This document shows, one piece after another, positions 35,564 to 45,188 of a stretch of DNA of 64,000 bases (position 1 is its first letter; each line of letters starts with the position of its first letter). This stretch comes from Massilioclostridium coli. GTDB lineage: Bacteria; Bacillota; Clostridia; Oscillospirales; Ruminococcaceae. A program made the translations under genes and the position numbers. The notes beneath the pieces are model-generated. The model saw only the letters and a program-made list of their open reading frames with translations, searched no databases and was not told where the DNA came from. Location of the stretch: contig NZ_FMIZ01000004.1 of assembly GCF_900095865.1 (NCBI RefSeq), forward strand, positions 1 to 64,000. The letters are read 5' to 3'.

Positions 35564-36589
35564 ATGAAAAATGATTTGGATTGTATATTGAAACATTCTA
35601 TTCAACTGGAACCTTATTTGGAGACTGCGGTAACTGAATCTATTGAATATTTAAAGCGGGTGTTTGAATACAACAAATTAATTGGTAAAACTTATTTTGA
35701 ATCGAAACAGGTTTTCTCCAAACCGTTATTTTTAAAGGAAGAGAATATTGCTGTATCTTTACATATATTGGATACGAAATATTGTGATGGGAAAATGAAC
35801 CCGGATAGTGGGCCGGTTTTACATCATCATGATTTTTATGAGGTTAATTATATTTATAAGGGTGGGGTAACCAATTATTTGCCAAATACGGTTTTTCATC
35901 AGGATGAGGGCCAAATTTTACTGATGAACCCCTATGCCCAGCATACCGTACAAACAGATGATGAGGATACTTTATTATTTAATATTGTAATCAAGCAGGG
36001 ATTTTCCGCCACTATTTTAAATAATCCCGCCTTAAATAATCTAAGTGTAGCTAATTTGTTTTTGGATACAAGCCTAGGCATGAGTCCGATCCAGCCGTAC
36101 TTGATTTTTCAAAATGAGCCGGAAATACAATTGATTTTACATCAGATGATTGTGGAGTATTATCAAAGGCAGCCATATTATCAGCAGCGTTTATACGCGA
36201 AATTTATTGATTTATGGTCTATGTTTGCAAGGCAAAAAAATAGGGAGCGTCAGCAGGGGGATAAAAGCAATTATCCTGAGAATATGGTGGAAATTCTTAA
36301 TTTTATCCGGGAACATTACGCAGATGTTACTTTAAATGATTTATCAAAAAGATTTGGATATTCTACCCATCATTTATCCTTGAATATTCAGAAACATACT
36401 GGTTATAAATTTAACGAAATCGTTTCCAAATTTAAAATGCAAAATGCGATCACCTATTTGCTGTATACAGAATATTCTTTAAATGAAATCGTTGATTTAA
36501 TAGGATATAAGGATGTGGGGTATTTTATTAAAATGTTTCGGAAGAATTTTGGAATTTCCCCCATTGCATATCGAAATCAACATAAATAA
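35564..36589 (+). CDS. AraC-family transcriptional regulator with N-terminal cupin
   Basis: 341 residues, ATG after GGAAAAGGGAAC. Residues ~85-165 are a cupin-like sensor (LHHHDFYEVNYIYKGGVTNYLPN...LLMNPYAQHTVQTDDEDT). The C-terminal ~100 residues hold two helix-turn-helix units: MVEILNFIREHYADVTLNDLSKRFGYSTHHLSLNIQKHTG, and SLNEIVDLIGYKDVGYFIKMFRKNFGISPIAYR. These regulators often activate adjacent glycan genes when a sugar binds. Here the divergent neighbour is the broken rhamnosidase-like gene, so its former target may be lost, or it may act on the intact rhamnosidases at 15007 and 21013. That link is inferred. Confidence 0.88.
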   Translation: MKNDLDCILKHSIQLEPYLETAVTESIEYLKRVFEYNKLIGKTYFESKQVFSKPLFLKEENIAVSLHILDTKYCDGKMNPDSGPVLHHHDFYEVNYIYKGGVTNYLPNTVFHQDEGQILLMNPYAQHTVQTDDEDTLLFNIVIKQGFSATILNNPALNNLSVANLFLDTSLGMSPIQPYLIFQNEPEIQLILHQMIVEYYQRQPYYQQRLYAKFIDLWSMFARQKNRERQQGDKSNYPENMVEILNFIREHYADVTLNDLSKRFGYSTHHLSLNIQKHTGYKFNEIVSKFKMQNAITYLLYTEYSLNEIVDLIGYKDVGYFIKMFRKNFGISPIAYRNQHK

Positions 36590-36614
36590 ATTCTTAGAAG
36601 GAGAGAATAAAGTA

Positions 36615-37019
36615 ATGATTTGGATTGTTTTGATAATTGCTGTAGGGATTTTTTTGTTAATCCTTTGGATGATCGTCCAGGATATGTTGAGTTCAAAAGA
36701 AATCGAGGTAAAAGAGGAAGAAAAGACATCAAATGAGGAGTCTCCTATTGAAAAGAAAAATGCTATTGTTGTGGACAAAACAATGGAAGATGTCATTATA
36801 GGAAGCTACCATATTCCAGAGCGTTACTTGGATTATAAAATATTATTCCAATTTGACGATGGGGAACAAAAATGGTTCTCTGTTACAGAGGATATTTACG
36901 ATGATATTTCAGTGAACGAGTATGGTGAACTTATCACAGCTGAGGATGATTTTTTAGATTTTAATAATAGATATGGAGAAGAAATTTCCAGTGAAAATAA
37001 AACTACCGGCTTTGATTAA
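36615..37019 (+). CDS. Membrane-anchored small protein, DUF2500-like
   Basis: 134 residues from ATG 36615, after AGAAGGAGAG; the frame is open upstream only because it runs through the end of the AraC gene. Residues 1-25 are one membrane helix (IVLIIAVGIFLLILWMIVQDML). A charged linker follows, then a beta-rich domain DYKILFQFDDGEQKWFSVTEDIYDDISVNEYGELITAEDDFLDF, which fits DUF2500 (edG-x(3)-F-V...Y-x-x-l-x-x-G-x-G-x-L). Function is unknown. It follows the AraC gene by 25 bases and could share its transcript. The terminator stem overlaps its last codons. Confidence 0.6.
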   Translation: MIWIVLIIAVGIFLLILWMIVQDMLSSKEIEVKEEEKTSNEESPIEKKNAIVVDKTMEDVIIGSYHIPERYLDYKILFQFDDGEQKWFSVTEDIYDDISVNEYGELITAEDDFLDFNNRYGEEISSENKTTGFD

Positions 37020-37036
37020 AAGCCGGTAGTTTTTGC
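37001..37036 (+). terminator. Intrinsic terminator overlapping the DUF2500-like stop
   Basis: AACTACCGGCTTT / AAAGCCGGTAGTT with the TAA stop in the loop, then TTT. The diverged IS-like element begins a few bases later (TGATTAGGG at 37037). Confidence 0.9.
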
Positions 37037-37246
37037 TGATTAGGGAAAACGCCATCTCTGCTAGTGGAGGCTGCCTATCAAAATTCTCCAAACATTGAGT
37101 GAATAGGGCTACTAATAACAATCTTCCAATGATAGTAAGATACCGATCCGACCGTGATGTAAGCGGGATAAAATTCATCACATCTTGAGTCGACTTTCGA
37201 TAGCCGTATCGGGATAATTTGAACTATCGGTTTTGTCCAGTAGCGG
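37037..37246. repeat. Diverged palindromic element related to the one at 62787 (IS200-derived?)
   Basis: It shares with 62787-62885 the ordered blocks TGATTAGGGAAA, AGTGGAGG, TGCCT and CTACTAA-x-AA-CAATCT, with similar spacing. The IS-like hairpin is decayed here (GCCATCTCTGCTAGTGG). Further small dyads occur (GTGATG/CATCAC, CGATAG/CTATCG). No coding capacity is seen. It lies directly behind an intrinsic terminator. Its right edge is uncertain, and descent from an IS200-type element is inferred. Confidence 0.5.
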
Positions 37247-37663
37247 CTAAGAAAGGGAAGGTTTATTGTTTGTGGTCGGGCTTTGCAGCATTAAGCGGCA
37301 AAACCAGTTATCTACATGGAGGGCAATCCAACTTAATCCATACCATAAAATAGAAAATGGAAGGCAGATTTGCCCTAATATTTGAAATGGAAGTGCAGAA
37401 TAATCCCATACATTTAAGTGCAATATTTTATTGACAATACATCCAGTGATAAATTCAATGGCTGTAATAATTCCAGATCCTGCTAAGCATTGTATCCAGA
37501 TTGATTTCGAAGAAAGTTTATTGCGAATAATTCCAATTAAACGGAAACAAACCCCTCCCGCTAAAAACATGCTCCAATGGGAGCTCCCTTTCCAAAGTAC
37601 CTCGATTAAATAATAAACTGCTCCTCCAAATTGGAACAAAATAATCTTATGCCGTAGTTTCAT
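37247..37663 (-). CDS. Putative ABC-transporter permease-like membrane protein (CmpB family)
   Basis: 138 residues from ATG 37663 with GGAGG 7 bases upstream; the longer frame to 37726 has no site. Five or so membrane helices. Diagnostic segments are FGGAVYYLIEVLWKGSSHWSMFLAGGVCF, then TAIEFITGCIVN, LNVWDYSALPFQILGQICLPFS. These define the putative ABC_trans_CmpB membrane family, common in Clostridia and often encoded without an ATPase. The real function is unknown, and the ABC link is only a family label. It is monocistronic. Confidence 0.85.
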   Translation of the reverse strand: MKLRHKIILFQFGGAVYYLIEVLWKGSSHWSMFLAGGVCFRLIGIIRNKLSSKSIWIQCLAGSGIITAIEFITGCIVNKILHLNVWDYSALPFQILGQICLPFSILWYGLSWIALHVDNWFCRLMLQSPTTNNKPSLS

Positions 37664-37726
37664 AGTATCCTCCACATTACCAAATAATCTAATGTTATGG
37701 TTTGCCGGGAAAAACTTTTTAAACAT

Positions 37727-37955
37727 AACAATATGTGGAATTTTTCTGCTATGATTTATTTGAATTCGACAAGCTATTATGGTATAATATATGGGATATT
37801 TTGTAATTGAAGAAATGGGGTTTCATGGAAATGTAACAAAAGAGTTGAAAGAAACATAGCAAATTGTTAAAAGTTCCATTTTTAATAATTATGCAGATTA
37901 AATAGTTTTGTATATTTTACACGGAATATATTGCGGAATTTTGCACAATAAATAA
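37727..37955. other. Gap upstream of the glycogen operon
   Basis: About 230 AT-rich bases without a gene, leading into the glgB promoter. No riboswitch-like structure is apparent. Confidence 0.4.
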
Positions 37956-37984
37956 TTGATTTTATCGATTCAGTTTGCTATAAT
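37956..37984 (+). promoter_or_regulatory. Predicted sigma-A promoter of the glycogen operon
   Basis: TTGATT (37956-37961), 17-base spacer, TATAAT (37979-37984). The bases just before and after the -35 (CACAA-x-AAAT-x-ATTGATTTTAT) closely match those of the hydrogenase promoter. Confidence 0.7.
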
Positions 37985-38042
37985 AAAAGTAATAGAAATA
38001 AAAGGAATTTCAGGCTGATTGTGACGGGAAGGGATGATTCCA

Positions 38043-40220
38043 ATGAAAACAAAATATATAACTGACTTTTTTACTGGCAATAATACACATGCTTATGAAT
38101 ACTTCGGGGCACATCCGGGAAAAAAGGGAAATCAGGAAGGATACTGGTTCCGAGTGTGGGCTCCCCATGCAAAATCAGTTTCTGTTGTAGGCGATTTTAA
38201 CGAATGGAATGCAGAGCCACACAGGATGAAAAAAATTCATGATGGTGGTATTTGGGAAATATTTATAAAAAGCTTAAACCAGTATGAGATGTATAAATAC
38301 AGTATTATTACTGCTGATGGGCGTCAAGTCATGAAAGCGGATCCATTTGGTTTCCATATGGAAACCCGACCGGGTACAGCTTCTAAATTATACGATTTAT
38401 CTGGTTATAAATGGGGGGATCAAAGATGGCAGACAGCCCAACAAAATAAGAATAATTTCCGTTCCCCAATGAATATTTATGAAGTGCACGCAGGTTCTTG
38501 GCGTACTTATGAGGATGGTTCCCCATTTAACTATGTAAAATTAGCAGAAGAATTAATTCCATATGTCAAACAGATGGGATATACCCATATCGAGTTAATG
38601 CCATTGGCAGAATATCCTTTTGATGCTTCTTGGGGATATCAGATTACAGGATATTATGCTCCTACTTCCCGTTATGGCACACCGCATGATTTTATGAAAT
38701 TTGTGGATATGTGCCACAAAAGTGGAATTGGCGTAATTTTGGATTGGGTTCCTGCCCATTTTCCAAAAGATGCGCAAGGACTGTATGAGTTTGATGGACA
38801 GCCTTGTTATGAATACGAAGATCCACGTAAAGGAGAACACGCGAACTGGGGGACAAAAGTATTTGATTATAGCAAGCCAGAGGTTGTTTCCTTTTTGGTT
38901 TCCAATGCTATGTACTGGATGGAGTTATACCATATTGATGGTTTGCGTGTAGACGCAGTAGCTTCCATGCTATATTTGGATTATGATCGTGAAGAAGGAA
39001 AATGGGTTCCAAACCAATATGGGGGAAAAGAAAATCTGGAAGCCATTGAATTTTTACGCAAGTTAAATAAAGAAATTTTAACTGCTTATCCTTCCCGTTT
39101 GATGATTGCGGAAGAGTCTACAGCATGGCCAATGGTAACCCAGCCGGGGGATGTTGGTGGATTAGGGTTTAATTTTAAATGGAATATGGGTTGGATGAAT
39201 GATATGATCAGCTATATTTCATTGGACCCTTATTTCCGTGGAGGAAACCATGATAAGGTAACCTTTTCATTCTTTTATGCGTTTTCTGAAAACTTTATTT
39301 TACCAATTTCCCATGATGAAGTGGTACATGGAAAATGTTCTTTAATCAATAAAATGCCAGGGGAATATGAACAGAAATTTGCTGGTATGCGCGTTTTCTT
39401 GGGCTATATGATGGCGCATCCTGGTAAGAAACTTCTGTTTATGGGGCAGGAATTTGGACAGTTCATTGAATGGAACTTTGAACAGGAATTGGATTGGATG
39501 TTATTTGATTATAAATCTCATCAACAACTTGCCCATTATACTGAAACTTTAAATAAATTCTATTTGAAAAATAAACCGTTCTGGGAAGTGGATGATTCTT
39601 GGGAAGGATTTTCTTGGATTTCCAGTGATGACAATACCCAAAACGTGATTGCGTTCCGCCGTATTGACGCAACGGGGCATGAACTGATTGTTGTTTGTAA
39701 TTTCTCACCAATTACGTATTATAATTACCGGATTGGGGTACCATTCCAGACCAGCTATACAGAGGTATTTAATTCTGATTCCACTGAATTTGGTGGGCAA
39801 GGGAATTTGAACTCTACTCCAATTAAAGCGGAAAAGGTAGCAATGCATGGATATGAACAATCCATTGAGCTAGTTGTTCCACCAATGGGGGTAACCTATT
39901 TAAAACCACGTAGTATCCCAAGAAAGAAAACAGCTGATTCCAAAACAAAACCAGCGGCTAAAAAAGCAACCAAAAAAACGGCTGCTACTAAAAAATCAGA
40001 TGTAGCAGAAAAAGTTGTAAAAGAAACAGCAAAAAAACCTGCTGTAAAAAAACAGGTGGAAAAAGAAAAACCAACGGTAGAAAAAACAGTAAAACAGGAT
40101 ACAGCAAAAAAAGCAACAACAAAATCTGTTTCTACAAAAACAAAGACAAAAACAGCAAAAGAAACATCTCCAAAACCTTCTGTAAAGAAAACAACAAAAG
40201 AAGAAAAAAATAAGAAATAA
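38043..40220 (+). CDS. glgB: 1,4-alpha-glucan branching enzyme with histone-H1-like C-terminal tail
   Basis: 725 residues from ATG 38043, nine bases behind AAGGG (ATG 38034 is too close to it). Residues ~15-110 are the carbohydrate-binding N-domain ([28 protein letters not shown]). The GH13 barrel has DWVPAHF, GLRVDAV (nucleophile Asp ~305), AEES (acid Glu ~357) and SHDE (Asp ~425). It makes alpha-1,6 branches in glycogen. The normal enzyme ends near residue 624 (VTYLKPR). A ~100-residue tail rich in Lys, Ala and Thr follows ([23 protein letters not shown]), like bacterial histone-H1 tails. It is the first gene of the glg operon, 54 bases before glgC. Confidence 0.95.
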   Translation: MKTKYITDFFTGNNTHAYEYFGAHPGKKGNQEGYWFRVWAPHAKSVSVVGDFNEWNAEPHRMKKIHDGGIWEIFIKSLNQYEMYKYSIITADGRQVMKADPFGFHMETRPGTASKLYDLSGYKWGDQRWQTAQQNKNNFRSPMNIYEVHAGSWRTYEDGSPFNYVKLAEELIPYVKQMGYTHIELMPLAEYPFDASWGYQITGYYAPTSRYGTPHDFMKFVDMCHKSGIGVILDWVPAHFPKDAQGLYEFDGQPCYEYEDPRKGEHANWGTKVFDYSKPEVVSFLVSNAMYWMELYHIDGLRVDAVASMLYLDYDREEGKWVPNQYGGKENLEAIEFLRKLNKEILTAYPSRLMIAEESTAWPMVTQPGDVGGLGFNFKWNMGWMNDMISYISLDPYFRGGNHDKVTFSFFYAFSENFILPISHDEVVHGKCSLINKMPGEYEQKFAGMRVFLGYMMAHPGKKLLFMGQEFGQFIEWNFEQELDWMLFDYKSHQQLAHYTETLNKFYLKNKPFWEVDDSWEGFSWISSDDNTQNVIAFRRIDATGHELIVVCNFSPITYYNYRIGVPFQTSYTEVFNSDSTEFGGQGNLNSTPIKAEKVAMHGYEQSIELVVPPMGVTYLKPRSIPRKKTADSKTKPAAKKATKKTAATKKSDVAEKVVKETAKKPAVKKQVEKEKPTVEKTVKQDTAKKATTKSVSTKTKTKTAKETSPKPSVKKTTKEEKNKK

Positions 40221-40274
40221 GAGAAAAAATTTTCAGGTTTTATTTGGGGTGTAATTTGAGATAGGAGGATTTTT

Positions 40275-41477
40275 ATGTTTGTAAAGAAGGAATGTGTTGC
40301 GATGCTTTTAGCCGGCGGTCAGGGGAGCCGGCTGCATGTGCTCACGGAAAAAGTGGCAAAACCAGCAGTGCCTTTTGGGGGAAAATACCGTATTATTGAT
40401 TTTCCGCTTTCTAACTGTGTTAATTCTGGCATTGATACTGTTGGAGTGTTAACACAATACCAACCATTGATTTTAAATGATTATATTGGGAATGGTCAAC
40501 CTTGGGGATTGGACCGTGTTTATGGCGGCGTACATATTCTTCCCCCCTATCAAAGTGTATCCGGTGCAAGTTGGTACGCTGGAACAGCAAATGCCATTTA
40601 TCAGAACATTTCCTTTATTGAACGTTATGATCCGGAATACGTTTTAATTTTATCTGGTGACCATATTTATAAAATGAATTATGATAATATGTTAAAAGTA
40701 CATAAACAGCGTCAGGCAGATTGTACTATTGCTGTTTTGGAAGTAGAAATGCAGGAAGCAAGCCGTTTTGGAATTATGAACACGGATGAAAATGGGGATG
40801 TATACGAATTTGAAGAAAAACCGGAGCATCCAAAAAGTAATTTGGCATCTATGGGGATTTATATTTTTAATTGGGATGTATTAAAGCAATATTTAATTGC
40901 TGATGAAAATGATCCAAACTCCTCGAAAGATTTTGGGAAAAATATTATTCCAAATATGTTAAATGACCAGAAGAAATTGACTACCTACCATTTTGATGGA
41001 TATTGGAAGGATGTTGGAACAATTGATAGCCTTTGGGAAGCTAACATGGATTTAATTAATCCGAATGTACCAATGGATTTGTATGATCCAGGATGGAAAA
41101 TCTATTCCAGAAACCCAGTAGCACCACCTCATTATGTTTCCCGTAGTGCAGTAGTACAAAATTCTATGGTAACAGAGGGCTGTAAAGTATATGGAAAAGT
41201 AGACTTTTCGATTTTGTTTGCTTCTGTTACAATAGAAGAAGGGGCAATTATTCGCGACAGCATTATTATGCCAGGCGCCCATATCAAGAGTGGAGCTGTG
41301 GTTGACTATGCAATTGTTGGGGAAAACGCAGTAGTGGGTGAAAATGCTCATATTGGGGCAAGGCCAGAAGCTTCGATTGACTCGGAGAGCTGGGGCGTAG
41401 CTGTAGTAGGTCCAAATTTGACAATTTCAGATGGATCAATCATTCCTGCTAAAGCAATGATTGATAAGAACATGTAG
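40275..41477 (+). CDS. glgC: Glucose-1-phosphate adenylyltransferase, catalytic subunit
   Basis: 400 residues, ATG after AGGAGG. The nucleotide-binding motif [10 protein letters not shown] is intact near residue 12, followed by [32 protein letters not shown] carries the metal-binding Asp. [10 protein letters not shown] and the C-terminal left-handed beta-helix ([12 protein letters not shown]...[10 protein letters not shown]) complete it. It makes ADP-glucose from ATP and glucose-1-phosphate, the committed step of glycogen synthesis. In Firmicutes it pairs with GlgD, whose gene starts 12 bases later. Confidence 0.96.
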   Translation: MFVKKECVAMLLAGGQGSRLHVLTEKVAKPAVPFGGKYRIIDFPLSNCVNSGIDTVGVLTQYQPLILNDYIGNGQPWGLDRVYGGVHILPPYQSVSGASWYAGTANAIYQNISFIERYDPEYVLILSGDHIYKMNYDNMLKVHKQRQADCTIAVLEVEMQEASRFGIMNTDENGDVYEFEEKPEHPKSNLASMGIYIFNWDVLKQYLIADENDPNSSKDFGKNIIPNMLNDQKKLTTYHFDGYWKDVGTIDSLWEANMDLINPNVPMDLYDPGWKIYSRNPVAPPHYVSRSAVVQNSMVTEGCKVYGKVDFSILFASVTIEEGAIIRDSIIMPGAHIKSGAVVDYAIVGENAVVGENAHIGARPEASIDSESWGVAVVGPNLTISDGSIIPAKAMIDKNM

Positions 41478-41489
41478 GAGGTGGTACTG

Positions 41490-42617
41490 ATGTTAGCAAG
41501 AGAACAAAAAGTAATGGGGATTATCTTTGCCAATATGCATGATATTGCGCTTTCAGATATTACAAAAAATAGAACAATGGCATCTGTACCATTTGGAGGC
41601 AGATATCGTTTAATTGATTTTCCATTATCCAACTTGGTAAATGCAAATATTTTTAATATTGGTTTAATTACAAAAGCGAATTATCAATCGTTGATGGATC
41701 ATGTAGGTTCTGGACGTGAATGGGATTTGAGTAGAAAAACCAGCGGATTACATATTTTACCTCCATATGGTAACAAAAACTATGGTATTTACCGTGGAAA
41801 ATTAGAAGCATTAGGTTCTGCTTTGGATTACCTAGCTGGAAGCCATGAAAAGTATGTAGTATTAAGCGATTGTGAAATTGTTTCCAATATTGATTTAACT
41901 CCATTTATCGAACAGCACCAGGAGAGCGATGCAGATATTACGATTATGTATTCTTCTGGTTATTTAGATCGCCAGGCTGCACAAGATTCTATTATTTTAA
42001 ACTTTGATGATACAGGACGTTTAATTGAAACAATGTGTAATCCAGATATTTCTGGGGAATTTAACTATTCTTTAAATATCATGATTATGGAACGGGAATT
42101 CCTAATGCATATTGTGACAGAAGCGGTGAGCAAAGGAGAGTTTAGCTTTGACCGTGATATTCTCCAAAAAAGGAATAAGAATTATAAAATCTGTGGATAC
42201 AGATATGATGGTCTAGTTCGGAAAATTGCATCAATAAAAGCTTATTACCAAGCCAACATTGATTTGTTGAACGAAAGTGTAAGAGATCAGTTATTTACCA
42301 AGGAAAGGTTGATTTATACAAAAATCAGGGATGAAGCCCCTGTACGTTATGGATTGCAGGCGCATGTAAAAAATAGTTTTATTGCAGATGGATGCATTAT
42401 TGAAGGAGAAGTAGAAAATAGTATTGTTTTCCGTGGATGTAAAATTAAAAAAGGTGCAGTTGTTAAAAATTGTGTATTAATGCAGGGAACTGTGATTGGG
42501 GAAAAAGCGGAAGTGCAATATACAATAACAGATAAAAATGTTACGATTTCCGATTTCCGTACTATGATTAGTGCATCAACTTATCCTGCCTATATAGCAA
42601 AAGGAACTACGATTTAG
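41490..42617 (+). CDS. glgD: GlgD, regulatory subunit of ADP-glucose pyrophosphorylase
   Basis: 375 residues from ATG 41490, seven bases after TAGGAGG; GTG 41481 overlaps that site. It is a GlgC paralogue: ASVPFGGRYRLIDFPLSNLVNA near the N-terminus, a hexapeptide beta-helix at the C-terminus. The GGxGxRL loop is replaced (IIFANMHDIAL) and the GDH triad is changed (LSDCEIV), as in GlgD of Firmicutes. There it is not catalytic by itself and raises GlgC activity in a heteromer. It is co-transcribed with glgC. A weak hairpin separates it from glgA. Confidence 0.94.
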   Translation: MLAREQKVMGIIFANMHDIALSDITKNRTMASVPFGGRYRLIDFPLSNLVNANIFNIGLITKANYQSLMDHVGSGREWDLSRKTSGLHILPPYGNKNYGIYRGKLEALGSALDYLAGSHEKYVVLSDCEIVSNIDLTPFIEQHQESDADITIMYSSGYLDRQAAQDSIILNFDDTGRLIETMCNPDISGEFNYSLNIMIMEREFLMHIVTEAVSKGEFSFDRDILQKRNKNYKICGYRYDGLVRKIASIKAYYQANIDLLNESVRDQLFTKERLIYTKIRDEAPVRYGLQAHVKNSFIADGCIIEGEVENSIVFRGCKIKKGAVVKNCVLMQGTVIGEKAEVQYTITDKNVTISDFRTMISASTYPAYIAKGTTI

Positions 42618-42624
42618 TAAAAAA

Positions 42625-42660
42625 CAGAGGGGATCCATGTTGGTTCCCTCTGGATTTTAT
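42625..42660 (+). terminator. Weak hairpin between glgD and glgA
   Basis: CAGAGGG / CCCTCTG, 7 bp, 14-base loop, then GGATTTTAT. It could cause partial termination and lower glgA relative to glgBCD. Confidence 0.45.
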
Positions 42661-42725
42661 CATAATAGTAAATTTATTTTTTCAACCAAATAATCATCCA
42701 ATTGTAAAATGAATGAGGTGAACCA

Positions 42726-44144
42726 ATGAAAGTTTTATATGCAACAAGTGAAGCCCGTCCCTTTGCTGCTTCTGGTGGTTTAGCTGATGTAGCAGGCTCT
42801 TTGCCAAAAGCAATTCGTGGAAAAGGGGTTGCTTGCCGTGTCGTAATGCCTTTATATGGGGACATTAGCGAGGAATGGCGCTCTAAAATGACCTATTTAT
42901 GTAATTTTCAGGTAGATGTTGCTTGGAGAAAACAGTATTGTGGTTTATTTGAATATAACTATAATGGTGTGATTTTCTATTTTATTGATAATGAATATTA
43001 TTTTAAACGACCTGGATTATATGGATACTATGATGATGCGGAACGGTTTGCGTTTTTCTCCCGTGCTGTTTTGCAAATGTTATGGCATGTCGATTTTATG
43101 CCGGATATTATCCATTGTAATGATTGGCAAACAGCGATGGTTCCTGTTTATCAGGATTTATTTTATCGGTATTGCGATAAGTTTTCCAATATTAAAACGG
43201 TATTTACAATCCACAATATCCAGTATCAAGGTAAATACGGCTTTGAATTGATGCAGGAAGTATTAGGTGTGCCTGATTACGCAAAACCGTTGATGCAATA
43301 CGATGATTGCTTAAATATGATGAAAGCAGCAATAGAAGTAAGTAACCAGGTTACTACTGTAAGCCCTACTTATGCTCAGGAATTGTTGGATCCTTGGTAT
43401 TCTCATGGTATGGATCGCGAATTAATTCATCATCAAGGAAAAATGCGTGGTATATTGAACGGAATTGATTACGAAACCAATAATCCAGAAACCGACCCTG
43501 ATATTGCGGCACATTTTTCAGCCAAAGATTTATCCGGAAAGCGCAAAAACAAAAAAGCGTTGATGGAAGAAGTTGGTCTACCCTATAGTGATGAACCGTT
43601 GGTTGGTATTGTTACCCGCATGGTAGACCATAAAGGGTTGGATTTAGTACAATATGCTTTTGAAAATTTAGTGAATAATGGTTTTAAATTTGTAGTATTA
43701 GGATCCGGCGATTACGGTTATGAGAATTTTTTCCAGGCGATGAAAGAAAAATATCCAGACAGGGTTTCCACTACATTAGGGTTTATTCCAGCATTGGCCA
43801 AAAAGATTTATGCAGGAGCGGATATGTTTTTAATGCCATCTAAATCAGAACCTTGTGGATTAGCACAGATGATAGCATTGCGTTATGGTACAGTACCAAT
43901 TGTTCGTGAAACCGGTGGATTAAAAGATAGTATTCAGGATTGTTCTTTGGGATCTGGCAACGGTTTTACCTTTAGTGGCTATGATGGGGAACAGATGAAA
44001 AACGCTTTGTATCGTGCAAAAGAAGTCTACTATAAAAAAGATGAGTGGGAATCGTTAGTCAAGTATGGTATGAGCTGTGATTTAAGCTGGAAGAATTCTG
44101 CTGCCCAATATATTGAAATGTATGAAGATGTTCTTCGCTTTTAA
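42726..44144 (+). CDS. glgA: Glycogen synthase (ADP-glucose type, GT5)
   Basis: 472 residues, ATG after GAGGTG. N-terminal MKVLYATSEARPFAASGGLADVAGSLPKAI holds the KTGGL-like ADP-glucose loop (here ASGGL). HCNDWQTA and FTIHNIQYQGKYG follow. The C-terminal half has MVDHKGLDLV, LMPSKSEPCGLAQMIALRYGTVPIVRETGGLKDS, with the catalytic E-x7-E motif. It extends alpha-1,4-glucan chains from ADP-glucose. It is the last gene of the glg cluster. No glycogen phosphorylase is in the window. Confidence 0.96.
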   Translation: MKVLYATSEARPFAASGGLADVAGSLPKAIRGKGVACRVVMPLYGDISEEWRSKMTYLCNFQVDVAWRKQYCGLFEYNYNGVIFYFIDNEYYFKRPGLYGYYDDAERFAFFSRAVLQMLWHVDFMPDIIHCNDWQTAMVPVYQDLFYRYCDKFSNIKTVFTIHNIQYQGKYGFELMQEVLGVPDYAKPLMQYDDCLNMMKAAIEVSNQVTTVSPTYAQELLDPWYSHGMDRELIHHQGKMRGILNGIDYETNNPETDPDIAAHFSAKDLSGKRKNKKALMEEVGLPYSDEPLVGIVTRMVDHKGLDLVQYAFENLVNNGFKFVVLGSGDYGYENFFQAMKEKYPDRVSTTLGFIPALAKKIYAGADMFLMPSKSEPCGLAQMIALRYGTVPIVRETGGLKDSIQDCSLGSGNGFTFSGYDGEQMKNALYRAKEVYYKKDEWESLVKYGMSCDLSWKNSAAQYIEMYEDVLRF

Positions 44145-44527
44145 GGAATACGAGTAGATTGGTATCTATTCCTTCTAGAAATAGATAAAATAGACAAATA
44201 GGAAAGGAATCGGATAAAGTTATCATCCGGTTCCTTTCCTATTTTAGAAAGACCTATGTTAAAAAATATGTAAATGGTACATAACAGTATAAGATGCTAC
44301 TAAGGTTTACAGCAAAACAATTAGAAAGTCAATTAAGTACTTAATATTACAAATTGGTCCAAAATTTACTTTTGGAAAAATGGCTAACAGATAATGGATA
44401 GAAACTTGTGTTCTCAATAAGATTACATCAGATTTTGCTATTGGAAATAAATTCCTCTATGAAGGGAAAACAATAATCGTATTTAAATTTGGAAGGAATA
44501 AAAATGTTAAATTCAAATAAATTATAC
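44145..44527. other. Gap after glgA
   Basis: About 380 bases between convergent glgA and the GNAT gene. A strong terminator fills 44196-44246. The rest has no visible feature. Confidence 0.5.
44196..44246 (+). terminator. Strong terminator of the glycogen operon
   Basis: AAATAGGAAAGGAATCGGAT / ATCCGGTTCCTTTCCTATTT, a 20-bp stem with one wobble and a 9-base loop, then TTAG. It is nearly symmetrical and can also serve minus-strand transcripts. Confidence 0.85.
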
Positions 44528-45031
44528 TTATTGTATTTTGGAAAATAGGATACTATCAAAAAAATTGCCATTTTTAAAAATACTTTTTTGTAGAATCCCT
44601 TCCTGCTGAAAACCTGATTTTTTTAACACTTGGCACGATGCTAGATTATTAGAAAATACTTCAGCATAAATTCGATTGATATCCCAATAGTTCCATCCAA
44701 TTTCACAAATTTGTTTTACTGCTTGAGTTGCAATTCCTTTATTCCAATATTCTTCTCCAATCCAATATCCTAGTTCTGCTGATTTTCTTTTTACGTCTAA
44801 CTGTCTTGTAAGTCCAATGCTTCCTACAAGAGATCCATCTACTGTAATGGCAAAAGGAAGATCAATATTGGAATCTGCTTGTTGGCACATTTGGATGAAA
44901 AAAGCTGCATCTTTTGCTTGATATGGGTAGGGGAATACATCCCGTAAATAGTTTGCAATATTGGGATTATTGGCTAAGCGGGCTAATGGTTGTGTATCTT
45001 GGTTATTCCATTTTCTTAATTTTATTTCCAT
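44528..45031 (-). CDS. GNAT-family N-acetyltransferase (RimJ/RimL-like)
   Basis: 167 residues, ATG 45031 behind AAAGGAGC. The RimJ/RimL-type fold is seen in LRKWNNQDTQPLARLANNPNIANYL, then GSIGLTRQLDVKRKSAELGYWIGEEYWNKGIATQAVKQICEIGWNYWDINRIYAEVFSNNLASCQVLKKSGFQQEGIL. The G-x-A-T-Q-A loop binds acetyl-CoA and N-x-x-S-x-x-V-L-x-K-x-G-F closes the domain. It transfers an acetyl group to an amine. The substrate (ribosomal protein N-terminus, amino acid or drug) cannot be told. It is monocistronic and upstream of nothing obvious. Confidence 0.88.
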   Translation of the reverse strand: MEIKLRKWNNQDTQPLARLANNPNIANYLRDVFPYPYQAKDAAFFIQMCQQADSNIDLPFAITVDGSLVGSIGLTRQLDVKRKSAELGYWIGEEYWNKGIATQAVKQICEIGWNYWDINRIYAEVFSNNLASCQVLKKSGFQQEGILQKSIFKNGNFFDSILFSKIQ

Positions 45032-45144
45032 AAAAAAGCTCCTTTATTCATAGATTCAGTAAGTATAAGCCAGGAAAACTAGATTAAAATATAGATATGA
45101 TGAATATGGATTATTTTTGATATCAAATGATTATGATAGAATAC

Positions 45145-45179
45145 AAAAAGCTCCCTTTTGTAGAAGAAGGGAGCTTTTA
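45145..45179 (-). terminator. Intrinsic terminator of prfB
   Basis: AAAAGCTCCCTT / AAGGGAGCTTTT with a short loop, T-runs on both strands. It is about 10 bases past the prfB stop. Confidence 0.9.
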
Positions 45180-45188
45180 TCCTTATTG

